Origin: Elymus sibiricus
Lineage: Eukaryota; Streptophyta; Magnoliopsida; Poales; Poaceae
Reading direction: 5' to 3'
DNA length: 64,000 nucleotides
Assembly: GCA_039707655.1 (NCBI GenBank)
Contig: CM077671.1
Span: forward strand, 307,709,009 to 307,773,008
Part shown: positions 1 through 12,114 of the stretch, one piece after another
Layout of the letters: each line of letters opens with the position of its first letter
How positions within the stretch are numbered: position 1 is the stretch's first letter
The notes under the pieces: model-generated
Told to the model about the DNA's origin: nothing
The model's database searches: none
The model's input: the letters and a program-made list of their open reading frames with translations, nothing else
Program-made: the position numbers and the translations under genes

Positions 1-1408
1 TGCCCAGTGCCAGTTCCTGTTTGTTGCATGCTTTTTGTTTTGCAGAATATCCATATCAAATGAAGTCCAAACGCGATAAAAATTTACGGAGAATTATTTT
101 GGAATATATGTAATTTTTGAGAGTTGGAATCAACGCAAAAGGAGGCCCATAGCCCCCACAGTACACCAGGGCGCGCCCCAGGGACCAGGCGCGCCGTGGT
201 GGGTTGTGGTCACCTCGTAAGGCGGTTGCTGCTCTACTTCGGGCGCATGGAAGCTTATATCCGGAGAAAAATCGCGTTAAAATCTCAACATAATCGGATT
301 TACGGATCTCTGGGAATATAAGAAACGGTTTTCGACCAGAAAACAGGAACACGAAACAGAAGAGAACAGAGAGGGAGATCCAATCTCAGAGGGGATCCTG
401 CCCCTCCGCCGCCATGGAGGACATGGACCAGAGGGGGAACTCTCCTCACATCTAGGAGGAGGCCAAGGAAGAAGAATAAGGAGGGGGGGCTCTCTCCCCC
501 TCTCTCCCGGTGGCGCCGGAACGCCGTCGGGGCAATCATCGTGACGACGATCTACACCAACAACTTCGCCGCCGTCAACACCAGCTCTCCCCCCTCTATG
601 CAGTGGTGTAACACCTCTCTTCCCCGCTATAATCTCTACTTAAACATGGTGGTCAACTCCATATATTATTTCCCAATGATATGTGGCTATCCTATGATGT
701 TTGAGTAGATCCGTTTTGTCCTATGGGCTAATTGATGATCGTGGTTGGTATGAGTTGTATGTTTTATTTTGGTGCGATCCTATGGTGCCCTCCGTGTCGC
801 GCAAACGTGAGGGATCCCTGCTGTAGGGTGTTGCAATATGTTCATGATTTGCTTATGGTGGGTGGCGTGAGTGACAGAAGACACAAACCCGAGTAGGTGG
901 GTTGTTTCATATGGGAGTAAAGAGGACTTGATACTTAATGCTATGGTTGGGTTTTATCTTAATGATCTTTGGTAGTTGCGGATGCTTGCTAGAGTTCCAA
1001 TCATAAGTGCATATGATCGAAGTATGGAAAGTATGTTAGCTCATGCCTCTCCCTCATATGAAATTGCAATAATGATTACCTGTCTAGTTATCAATTGCCT
1101 AGGGACAAATAACCTTCTTGTTTGACAAAAGCTTTCTACTAAACAACTAACTTTTATTATCTTGCAATTTACTCATAGTTTTATTCTCGCAAAATACTTC
1201 TAGTTTTATTCGTGCAAACTATCCTATCACCTACAAAATAGTTTCATACTTGTTCTAGGTAAAGCAAACGTTAAAGTGTGCGTAGAGTTGTATCGATGGT
1301 CGATAGAACTTGAGGAAATATTTGTTCTACCATTAGCTCCTCGTTGGGTTCGACACTCTTATTTATCTAAAAAGGCTACAGATGATCCCCTACACTTGTG
1401 GGTTATCA
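1..1408 (+). repeat. Element A 5' LTR (partial)
   Basis: Base 1 aligns with base 5915 of the 3' LTR, so about 114 bases are missing on the left. It ends in CCCCTACACTTGTGGGTTATCA-type sequence at 1408. An imperfect GC-rich palindrome (CACCAGGGCGCGCC-like) lies near 160-205. Confidence 0.88.
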
Positions 1409-1419
1409 AGACCTTTTTC

Positions 1420-1437
1420 TTGCGCCGTTGCCGGGGA
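1420..1437 (+). other. Element A primer binding site (tRNA-Asp type)
   Basis: TTGCGCCGTTGCCGGGGA lies 11 bases after the 5' LTR. It differs at its second base from TGGCGCCGTTGCCGGGGA, the complement of the tRNA-Asp 3' end found in D, E and G. Confidence 0.75.
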
Positions 1438-1532
1438 GCAATAGCGTGGGGTGAATATTCTCGTGTGTGCTTGTTTGCTTTATCACTAAGTAATTTTTAT
1501 TTTCTGTTATTAGTTGTTTTATATCTTTAGTT

Positions 1533-2779
1533 ATGGATATGGAACACGAAACACCAAAAAAATTAGTGGTACTTGCTACTCATGGAGATGGGGAACCTCC
1601 TAAAACCCTCGATGCTCGTTATGTGGGATACGTTAATTACTCCTTTGATAATCCTGAGAAATCCTTATTAAATTTTATAATGGGAGACACGTTGGATCAA
1701 CGTGAGTACTTTAGGGATTATCGCTTGTCTCAAAAAGGGAAACACTTATGGGATCAAATTAGAATATTGCAATGGTTTGCTTGGGATGCATGCTTGAGAT
1801 GTGACTTTACTTGTTACTCTAAGATAAAGGCTCCACACCTTCCCTTTCAATGTTTATTTAATTATAAAGAAACCTTGGCTTCTTATGCTAATGGTATTTA
1901 TGATTACTATGATGTGGAATGAATAGAAGATTTTGTTGCTTTTAAAGGTGCTTATGAAATTGCTTCTTTGCTTGAAAAGTATGATGATGTTCCTTACAAA
2001 TCTGAAAATTTATCCATACTTAAATATTGCTATGATAATTATGAATAAAATTATGATATTATTGAATTTATTGAAAGAATGTCCGCTGCCTTGGAAGAAA
2101 CTAATATTTTACAGGAATCTATGGAAGAAGAAATTGCTGAAATTGTGAGCTCATTAGATGAAAAAGATGAGGAGGAGAGCGAAGAACAAAAGGAGGAAGA
2201 GCGGATTAGCTACCCATGCCCACCTTCTAATGAGAGTAACTCTTCAACTCATACATTATTTAATTTCCTTCATGCTTACCGAAGGATGAATGCTATGATA
2301 ATTGCTATGATCCTGTGGATTCTTTTGAAATATCCCTTTTTAATGAACTTGATGCTTGCTATGCCTTTGGCCAAGATGCCAATATGAATTATGGTTATGG
2401 AGATGAACTTGCTATAGTTCCTTATGTTAAGAATGAAATTTTTGCTATTGCACCCACACATGATAGTCCTATTATCCTTTTGAATTCTCCCAACTACACT
2501 ATATCGGAGAAGTTTGCTCTTATTAAGGATTATATTGATGGGTTGCGTTTTGCTACTACACATGATGATTTTGATGAATATAATATGCATGTGCTTGCTG
2601 CTCCAACTTGAAATTATTATGAGAGAGGAACTACATCTCCACCTCTTTATGTTTCCAATACGATAAAATTGCAAGAAACTGTTTATACTATGCATTGGCC
2701 TTTACTTGATGTGCATGAATTGTTCTTTTATGACATGCCGATGCATAGGATCAGAGAGTTAGACTTCTTCATGGCATGA
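1533..2779 (+). pseudogene. Broken acidic protein of unknown function (element A)
   Basis: Reading starts at an ATG 95 bases after the primer site and runs open to 1922 (129 residues). It then continues in other frames with stops (around 1920, 2046, 2386 and 2609) to about 2779. The middle is very acidic (Glu/Asp runs near 2100-2210). The C-terminal part (2315-2779) contains YYERGT and YDMPMHR, which resemble YDEGGTYAC and KIPMHKKW in the element D protein, so I infer homology with the D and E proteins. No zinc knuckle, protease or polymerase motif is seen. I do not recognise a function. It lies where gag would be expected. Confidence 0.55.
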
Positions 2780-5700
2780 TATATGTTTCTTTGTGATCAC
2801 TACTAAATTACAAATCATTGTTAATTAAAATTGGCTTTGATATACCTTGGGATCCGGGTGGATCCATTACTTGAGCACTTTATGCCTAGCTTAATGGCTT
2901 TAAAGAAAGCGCTATCAGGGAGACAACCCGGAAGTTTTAGAGAGTCATTTTATTCTTTTAAGTGCTTTTATAAATTTTAAAAACAAAATAATATAGAGGG
3001 GAACCTAAAACTTCACAAAAAGAAAAGTGAAAGTGAGAGAGACGAACATCGTGAAAGTGGGGGAATTCCTTGAGCTTTGTTCATGCCCATGGAAACTTTG
3101 TTAATCTTGAATCACAGAAACTTTTCAACAAAAATAATTATCCCCTTGTACAAATCCATTGTATTATAAAAATAATGTGCCAAGATTTTCCTTTAGGATG
3201 ATTAGATTGCTTGTTGGTATGTGCGGTGTAAAAACAGAAACTTTGGCTGTAGTGCGTGAATATACATTTTTTACTAGAACGTCAAAAGTTTCTGAAATTT
3301 TTACACAGTATTTGGATACAAATTGCTTATTTCTTCCTAATGTTTCAGAACTTTTGGAGTTACAGAAGTATGGTCAAAGTTCAGATTACTACAGACTGTC
3401 CTGTTTAAGACATATTCTGTTTTTGATGCATTGTTTTGCTTGTTTTGATGAAACTATCAATTTTATCGGTGGTATAAGCCATGGAGAAGTTATAATACAG
3501 CAGGGATAATGCAAATATAAAATATGAATGTGTTTGCAATAGTACTTAAAGTAGTAATTTGCTTTCTTATACTAACAGATCTCACCAGTTTTCTGTTAAG
3601 TTTTGTGTGGACGAAGTGTTCAAAGATCGAGGAGGTCTCAATATGAGGAGAAGGAGGAGAGGTAAGAGTTCAAGCTTGGGGATGCCCAAGGCACCCCAAG
3701 TAAATATCCAAGGAGACTCCAGCATCTAAGCTTGGGGATGCCCCGGAAGGCATCCCATCTTTCTTCAACAAGTATCGGTATGTTTTCGTTTTCGTTTCGT
3801 TCATGTGATATGTGTAAATCTTGGAGCGTCTTTTGTGTTTAGTTTTCACTTTTATTTTATGCACCATGCTAGTATGAGATAGTCCATGGTTTATTTATAG
3901 AATGCTCATTGCACTTCACTTATATCTTTTGAGTATGGCTTTATAGAATGCTTCATGTGCTTCACTTATATCATTTGTAGTTTGGATTGCCTGTTTCTCT
4001 TCACATAGAAAACCGTTATTTGTAGAATACTCTTTTGGTCCACTTATATTTATCAGAGCATGGTCTTTTGTAGAAATAATTAAACTCTCTTGCTTCACTT
4101 ATATCTATTTAGAGAGTCAACATGAATTGTTCATTTGCATGGTCAGCCATAAAATCCTACATAAAACTTATGGATCACTGAATATGATATGTTTGATTCC
4201 TTGCAATAGTTTTGCGATATAGAGATGATAATATGTGGGAGGTACTTGTGGATGATCGTGTTTAGTAAGATATTGGTGTTAAGGTTTGTGATTCCCAAAA
4301 CATGCACGTATAGTCTCCCGTTATGCCAGGAAGTTGGAGCACAATTTATCCTTGATTGTCTATCTTTGTGTGAAGGTCGGGGGCGCACGATGGTTAACTC
4401 CTACCAACCTCACCGCTAGGAGCATGCGTAGTAATACTTTGCTTCGAGGGCTAACTTTTGCAATAAGTATGTGAGTTCTTTATGACTAACGTGAGTCCAT
4501 GGATTATACTCACTCTTACCTTTCCGCAATTTGCTAGCCTCTACGGTACCGTGCATTGCCCTTTCTCACCTCGAGAGTCAGTGCAAACTTCGCCGGTGCA
4601 TCCAAACCCCATGATATGATACGCTCTATCACACATAAGCCTTATTATATCTTCCTCAAAACAGCCACCATACCTACCTATTATGGCATTTCCATAGCCA
4701 TTCCGAGATATATGCCATGCAACTTCCACCGCTTCCGTTTTGATGACTTGAGCATTCATTGTCATATTTCTTTACATGATCGTAAGATAGCTAGCATGAT
4801 GTTTCGATGGCTTGTCCGTTTTTTGATATATTTGGTACGCTAGATCATTGCACATCCTGGTACACTGCCAGAGGCATTCACATAGAGTCATACTTTGTTC
4901 TACTATCGAGTTGTAATATTGAGTTGTAAGTAAATAGAAGTGTGATGATCATCATTATTCATTCTTAGAGCATGTCCCAGTGAGGAAAGGATGATGGAAA
5001 CTATGATTCCCCCACAAGTCGGGATGAGGCTCCGGACAAATATAAAAAAAAGAAGAAGAAAGAAATAAAAAATAAAAAAGAGAGACAAAGAGAGAAGGGG
5101 CTTGCTAATTCCAAACTTGTGCTTCAAAGTAGCACCATGTTTTTCATATAGAGAGTCTCCTATGTTGTCACTTTCATATACTAGTGGGAATTTCTAATTA
5201 TTGAGTTAGATGCACACCCACTTAGTTTCAGTTTGAGCTTTCATACACTTATAGCTCTTAGTGCATCCGTTGCATGGTAATCCCTACTCCTCGCATTGAT
5301 ATCAATTGATGGGCATCTCCATAGCCCGTTGATTAGCCGCTTCGATGTGAGACTATCTTTCTTTTTGTCTTCTCGATATTAATGTCTACCATCGCATTCT
5401 ATTCCACCCATAGTGCTATATCCATGGCTTGCGCTCATGTATTGCGTGAGAGTTGAAAATGCTGAAGCGCGTTAAAAAGTATGAACCAATTGCTTGGCTG
5501 ACACCGGGGTACTACATGATTTATACTTTTTGTTAAGAAGACAGAGCATGACAAGGCTATATGATTTTGTAGGGATAGCGTTCTTTAGCCTTGATATTTT
5601 GAAAGACATGCTTGTTTGTTGGGATGCCTGAGTATTAATGTCTTTATGTCAAATTATAGACTATTGCTTTGAATCATTGATGTCTCAATATTCATGCCAT

Positions 5701-5786
5701 GATTAGATATATGATCAAGATTATGCTAGGTAGCATTCCACATCAATTTTTTTTATCATTTACCTACTCGAGGACGAGCAGGAATT
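2780..5786 (+). other. Element A non-coding 3' half
   Basis: About 3 kb without a credible gene. It holds a unit around 3130-3780 that is duplicated in element E, two internal polypurine-tract-like copies of AAGCTTGGGGATGC (3672-3685 and 3728-3741), and four copies of CTTCACTTATATC at 3914, 3960, 4038 (degenerate) and 4093. An A-rich stretch lies at 5041-5090. The last 50 bases contain CTACTCGAGGACGAGCAGG, conserved before the polypurine tract of E and, inverted, in C and D. Confidence 0.7.
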
Positions 5787-5800
5787 AAGCTTGGGGATGC
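5787..5800 (+). other. Element A polypurine tract
   Basis: AAGCTTGGGGATGC lies directly before the 3' LTR. The same 14 bases precede the 3' LTR in C, D and E. Confidence 0.8.
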
Positions 5801-7320
5801 TGATACGTCTCCGTCGTATCTATAATTTTTGATTGTTTCATGCCAATATTATAAAACTTTCACATATTTTTGGCAACATTTTATATGATTTATTGGACTA
5901 ACATATTGATCCAGTGCCCAGTGCGAGTTCCTGTTTGTTGCATGTTTTTTGTTTTATAGAATATCCATATCAAACGAAGTCCAAACATGATAAAAATTTA
6001 CGGAGAATTATTTTGGAATATATGTGATTTTTGGGAGTTGGAATCAACACAAAAGGAGGCCCACAGCCCCCACAGTACACCAGGGAACGCCCCAGGGCCC
6101 AATCGCGCCATGGTGGGTTGTGGTCACCTCGTAAGGCGGTTGCTGCTCTACTTCGGGCGCATGGAAGCTTATATCCGGGAAAATTGTGTTAAAATCTTAG
6201 CTCAATCGGATTTACGGATCTCCGGGAATATAAGAAAAGGTTTTCGGCCAGAAAACAGGAACGCAAAATAGAAGAGAACAGAGAGGGAGATCCAATCTCG
6301 GAGGGGCTCCTGCCCCTCCGCCGCCATGGAGGCCATGGACCAGAGGGGGAACTCTCCTCCCATCTAGGTGGGAGGCCAAGGAAGAAGAATAAGGAGGGCG
6401 GCTCTCTCCCCTCTCTCCCGGTGGCGCCGGAACGCCGCCGGTACAATCATCGTGACGGCGAACCACACCAACAACTTCGCCGATGTCAACACCAACTCTC
6501 TCCCCCTCTATGCAGCGGTGTAACACCTCTCTTCCCCGCTCTAATCTCTACTTAAACATGGTTCTCAACTCCATATATTATTTCCCAATGATATGTGGCT
6601 ATCCTATGATGTTTGAGTAGATCCGTTTTGTCCTATGGGCTAATTGATGATCGTGGTTGGTATGAGTTGTATGTTTTATTTTTGTGCTGTCCTATGGTAC
6701 CCTCCGTGTCGCGCAAATGTGAGGGATCCCTGCTGTAGGGTGTTGCAATATGTTCATGATTTTCTTATGGTGGGTGGCGTGAGTGACAGATGACACAAAC
6801 CCGAGTAGGTGGGTTGTTGCATATGGGAGTAAAGAGGACTTGATACTTAATGCTATGGTTGGGTTTTACCTTAATGATCTTTGGTAGTTGCGGATGCTTG
6901 CTAGAGTTCCAATCATAAGTGCATATGATCCAAGTACGGAAAATATGTTAGCTCATGCCTCTCCCTCATATAAAATTGCAATAATGATTACCGGTCTAGT
7001 TATCAATTGCCTAGGGACAAATAACCTTCTTGTTTGACAAAAGCTTTCTACTAAACAACTAACTTTTATTATCTTGCACTTTACTCGTAGTTTTCTTCCC
7101 GCAAAGTACTTCCAGTTTTATTCGTGCAAACTATCCTATCACCTACAAAATAGTTTCATACTTGTTCTAGGTAAAGCAAATGTTAAAGTGTGCGTAGAGT
7201 TGTATCGGTGGTCGATAGAACTTGAGGGAATATTTGTTCTACCTTTAGCTCCTCGTGGGGTTCGACACTCTTATTTATCGAAAAAGGCTACAAATGATCC
7301 CCTACACTTGTGGGTTATCA
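5801..7320 (+). repeat. Element A 3' LTR (1520 bp)
   Basis: Starts TGATACGTCTCCGTCGTATC and ends GTGGGTTATCA. It aligns along its length with 1-1408. A weak palindrome lies near 6075-6125. The LTR ends abruptly against the GC-rich element B LTR at 7321. Confidence 0.9.
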
Positions 7321-8084
7321 CGGAGCTAGGGGAAGCGGTCGACGGCGGTGGTTTCGTGTTCGGCGGGCCGGATTTGGGCTCGCGGGCCCGCGCGGTGGAG
7401 GGAGGTGGCTGTGGCTAGATGGCAGCTGGGGGTTGGTGGGGACGCATGGAAAACGAGGTGGGGATTAGGGTTGCCTGATTTGGACGTGGGAATGTCCATT
7501 TATAGGCAGGGATGGCTAGGATTAGGGGTTTTTGTCCGTTTTCGGACCGCTCGATCTCGGTCGGACGGTCTAACTCAGAGGGGGGTTAGGCTAGTGGCTA
7601 GTGGGATGTGTAGAGGTATTTGGGCTGAGATGAGAGGGAAGTTTGTGGCCCAGCAACAAGATTCATTTACGAAAACGTTCGACATTTTATCCGGCTATAG
7701 TGCGGCTATAGGTTTAACGGTCGGGGTATGAAACGACCTCCGAATGTGACGAAATTTGGCAGGCGGTCTACCTACAATATAATAAGACCGCACGCCAACT
7801 TTCAACCCATTCCAAGAATGTTTCATACGCACTTTTAAAAACAATATTTTACGATGCCGCGGGCGCGTACGTGTGTGGTTGGTCACGAAACGGTCAACGA
7901 CGAGAACAGAGGGAACCGACAACTACGAACGGATGCAAGTTTCGAAAATAATGATGGCGACAAAGTGCTGATGCTATGCAGATGATGCGAATGATGCGAT
8001 GATGAATGCCACAAACAGATGAATCGCACGGCGACACTCGAAATAAATGGAAGGCATCTGGAGCGTCGGTCTCGGGATGTTACA
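7321..8084 (-). repeat. Element B left (3') LTR remnant
   Basis: GC-rich at first (7321-7460), then an AT-richer tail ending CTCGGGATGTTACA. It is cut on the left by element A. Small reading frames here (7348-7731 on plus, 7695-7922 on minus) show no family resemblance. Confidence 0.65.
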
Positions 8085-10853
8085 ACTCTCCTCCATTACA
8101 AGAGATCTCGACCCGAGATCTTAGAATGAGAAGAGGGAGAGCAAGAAGAAAGGAAGAGGTAAAAATTAGTTGCTTCTTTGACAAACAAGTGAAACCAACA
8201 AACCTTGGAGGCTGCAAAGAGAAGAAAAGAACACTAGGGGCAAGAAAGAATTGAAACCACTCCGGTTGAAATGAGATAGACAAGGAACGAGAGAGAAAGA
8301 GTTTGGGTAGCACTTCGGATTAAATGGATAAGCAAAGAAAAACATGATCTTGATCAAACGAGATGATGGGTCGAAGAGAGCAACACCACAATGCCTCGGG
8401 AACAAGAGAATAGAAGCTACATCTTTGAAAAGAAAAGAACCAATAAGAACATGATAATTCCTACCACAACTGAATTGAAAAGCATCCTTACAAAGAGGAT
8501 TGAATGGATTTGTTGTAAGATCAACAACGAATGAATAAGCTTGTTGTGGGCTTATGGAAAATAGCTCAAAATTTTGAGGTGACAACCGGCCACTAACAGA
8601 AAACAATTGATTGGTTGGGAACAACAAGATATGGAAAACTTCTTTCACCGAGAGGATAAAAGAATACGTAGATCATTGATAAGCATCATAATAGCAACAA
8701 TCCTTAGGAAAGACTTTAGGTGAAATCTAATCCAAGATGACTCCAAGGAAGACATGATGGTTTTAAATATCTCATTCTTGACAAATTCTCTTCGAGACTC
8801 CTCATAAATCAAGAATGCTATAACGCCATCTCAAAACATACTGGAGAAAGAATTGCACTTTGAAATGCAAGGCAAAGAATACTTGAGCACTTCCAACAAG
8901 AATCTTGAAGAACACTTCGAGAAAGAATAAAATCCTTGACGTACCACCATGAAGAACCTCAGTATGCAAAAGAATGATAAAAATGAACTAAAGGTTGAAA
9001 AGAATAAGACTAAGGCCTTGCCATGATTCAGATGAAGCTTCGCGAAGAGATATTTGAGAAAACTTGGAACTCCGGAAAAGAAAATATAAACAACTTAGAA
9101 TTGAGAATTTGATATCATGACTACTCCGGAAGAAGGATTCAAATCACCATGATGAAACAAGAATAAGAATTATGTTATGCTTATACTTCATCAAGTTAAA
9201 TTGATGACAAGAGATGGATTTGGCATACTACTTATTCTTCTTGAAAAGTTTGAAGAGAGATAGCACAAACTTGAAGAAGTCTTGAACAAAACACCGATAA
9301 GAATTGGAAATGAACGAGGATTCTTAGCGTAAATGGAGATACATGAGAATGAAGAGACCACAATCCGCCTAGCAGAAAACTTAAACGAGGCACCAATAAG
9401 AATTTAGATACAAAGGAAGAAAATATTGAACGAATGAAGAGACATCGATTTAGAAGAATTGGAGAATGAGCGCTGAAAGCTGAGGGCGAAGAAATCTTCA
9501 AAATGATGGCCTTCGGGGAATCGAGAAATGAAAACAACTCTGAAATGCTTCGGATAGCCGGAAGGAATTTCTCACGATCGAGAACAATTTACGAGGATAG
9601 CAAGAAGCTTGAACCATGAATCTTCAAGAGAATGGACCAAGATTTAAGAGAAACTCTCCTTCGGTTTTCAACACTGAGGATAATGGCGAGACACCTCACC
9701 AAGAATTATTGAGACACTCGGAATCAATGAATAAGGAAAGGTTAAGCCAACGATGAAAATAATAATTAAAGCGGTCTTGGAGAAGGAATATGACTGATGA
9801 AAATCATTCTTACATCATATTTGAAAAGAACTTGAGATCTTCGGAAAAGATTAGAAGAGCCAGGTAAGATCCTGGGAAAAACCTGTGGGTTATGGGCCCA
9901 CTAAAAGGAAAACACCGTTGACATGATTGCTTAGGAAGAGAGATTGCGCCGTACCAATTAAAACTTGATGAGGTGAGACCCTCAAAATAATTTGAAAGGA
10001 TTTTGAATAGAAACACAAATCTTCTGAGATATCTGAAAACTCCGGATAAGAATAGAGAGAGATGAATAAACGAGAGAGGCTTGTCTAAGAATTTCCAACA
10101 TGGGGAAGCATGTAACGAATGACAAAGATAAGATGATCACTGACAGGTTGAATCGAATCCACCGGGAAATAGAATAAGAACGAAGAATAATGAAATTAGG
10201 AGTTAAGCATCTTCACAATGAATCACCGGATACAGTACGGAAGAAAAGAAAACGTAAGCATCAATGAAAATAAATGCCACTTGGATGATAATTTAATTAT
10301 TGAAGAAAAAGGGCGGAGGGTGGGGAAAAAGAAAGAAAACTTAGGACGAATGAAAACAACTCCGGAAAGAAACATGATGATTGATCTTGCAAATATTAAA
10401 AGGATTGAATTAACTTGAAGAGAAGCATTCCAGATGGAAAAGAATTGACATGACAATTTAATTGAGCAAAATGATTAGTATTCCCATAGAAATATGAGAA
10501 CGCCGCTCAGGAAAGATATGAAATTAACACTTGACATCGAAGCAACTCGAATTACCATACTCCAACAAAACAAAGGATGAGACTTGCAAGTTAAGCCGGA
10601 AACAAATACATAACAGAGATTTCGTCTGATATTTTTGGGGTAAGATTCGCACGGGCTCGATCGTACATTGGATTGTCATATTGAAACGACGCTCCAATAT
10701 GCTCCCTAGGCGTAGCGAAATACAAGGCTTGACGAAGCATACCGAGACTGTCCTTTGTAAGAAATACCGTGAACAAACAAACCACTAGATGTAGAACCCC
10801 AACCTCACATCATGCATCTGTTGGAACATAATCCTAGGTAACTACTTGAATTC
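8085..10853 (-). other. Element B internal region, decayed and purine-rich on plus strand
   Basis: About 2.8 kb with no convincing gene. The plus strand is strongly biased to A and G over most of its length, and loosely repeated words such as aactccggaaaag and cttcgg recur. A minus-strand frame ending at 8080 finishes in CNGGEL, close to the SGGEL near the end of the element F polyprotein. This suggests the far end of a pol gene, but I see no domain upstream. The 160-codon minus frame at 8166-8648 is unrecognised. The last five bases (aattc) are the left target duplication of G. Confidence 0.55.
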
Positions 10854-12100
10854 TGATAACCCACAAGTATAGGGGATCGCAACAGTTTTCGAGGGTAGAG
10901 TATTCAACCCAAATTTATAGATTCGGCACAAGGGGAGCCAAAGAATATTTGAGAGTATTAGCAGCTGAGTTGTCAATTCAACCACACCTGGAGATTAAAT
11001 ATCTGCAGCAGAGTAATCAGTAGCACAGTAGTATGATAGTTTGATAGCAGCAGTAAAAGTAACAGTAACGGTAGCAGTGATAGCAATAGTTTTGTAGCAG
11101 TTGGAACAGTAGCAGCAGTAATAGTAACTTAGCAAGAACAATAAGTGGAAAACTCGTAGGCACTGGATCGGTGAACTCGTTGGATGATATTCATCATATA
11201 ACAGTCATAACATAGGGCGATATAGAACTAGCTCCAGTTCATAAATATAATGTAGGCATGTATTCCGTAAATAGTCATACGTGCTTATGGAAAAGAACTT
11301 ACATGACATCTTTTGTCCTACCCTCCCGTGGCAGCGGGGTCCATAAGGAAACAAAGGGATATTAAGGCCTCCTTTTAATAGAGAACCGGAAAAAAGCATT
11401 AACACACGGTGAATACATGAACTCCTCAAAATACGGTCATCACCTGAAACTAACCCGACTATTGTCACTTCGGGGTTTGCGGATCAGAACACGTAATAGG
11501 TGCATATGACTAGCAAGATCGGATCAAGAACATAGATATAATGGTGATAACATAAACGGTTCAGATCTGAAATCATGGCACTCGGGCCCTAGTGACAAGC
11601 ATTAAGCATGGCAAAGTCATAGCAACATCAATCTCAGAACATAGTGGATACTAGGGATCAAGCCCTAACAAAACTAACTTGATTACATGATGAATCTCAT
11701 CCAACTCCTCACCGACCAGCATGCCTACGAAGGAATTACTCACTCCCGGTGGGGAGCATCATGGAATTGGCGATGGAGAAGGGTTGATGATGACGAAGAC
11801 CGAATATTCCCCTCTTCGGATCCACAAACGGGCTCCAGATCTGGCCTCCCAGTGAAGAACAGGACGTGGCGGCGGCTCCGTATCGTAAAACGCGATGAAA
11901 CTTTCTCCTTGATTTTTTTCTCCGAAAATAGGAATTTATAGTGCCGGAATTAGGGTCAGTGGGGCCACGAGGTGGGCACAACCATGGTAGTTCTGCTGAA
12001 AACAACGTCAGTCCGGGTTAGTTTCATTCAAATCATGCAAATTAGAGTCCAAAACAAGGGCAAAAGTGTGAGGAAAAGTAGATACGACGGAGACGTATCA
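10854..12100 (-). repeat. Element G 3' LTR (1247 bp, internally deleted)
   Basis: Reads TGATAACCC to CGGAGACGTATCA on the plus strand. It is about 180 bp shorter than its partner because the GC-rich palindrome region after GTGGGCACAACC (near 11980) is missing. Confidence 0.9.
11003..11130. repeat. Imperfect CAG/TAG/TAA trinucleotide-like tract in G LTR
   Basis: Repeated words such as agcagta, agtaacagtaacggtagcagt and agcagcagta form a degenerate microsatellite. The partner LTR has the same tract at about 18951-19080. Confidence 0.6.
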
Positions 12101-12114
12101 ACTCCCCCAAGCTT
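12101..12114 (-). other. Element G polypurine tract
   Basis: On the minus strand AAGCTTGGGGGAGT directly precedes the 3' LTR, a two-base variant of the tract in A, C, D and E. Confidence 0.8.

Larger units (their letters stand above)
1..7320 (+). mobile_element. Element A: non-autonomous Athila-type Ty3/gypsy LTR retrotransposon, 5' end cut by window
   Basis: It has a 5' LTR (missing about its first 114 bases), a primer site resembling the tRNA-Asp 3' end, a broken acidic reading frame, a long non-coding part, a polypurine tract and a full 3' LTR. The LTR runs TGATACGTCTCC to GGGTTATCA. No reverse transcriptase or integrase is visible, so it would need enzymes from another element. The tRNA-Asp primer site and polypurine tract fit the Athila lineage (family knowledge). 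It interrupts the left LTR of element B; the right flank starts cggag, but the matching left duplication lies outside the window. The family name (Sabrina/WHAM-like) is a guess. Confidence 0.85.

Noticed and set aside
3159..3509. 116-codon plus frame in A.
   Set aside because: The related units in E do not keep this frame, so it is probably a chance frame in the non-coding repeat unit.
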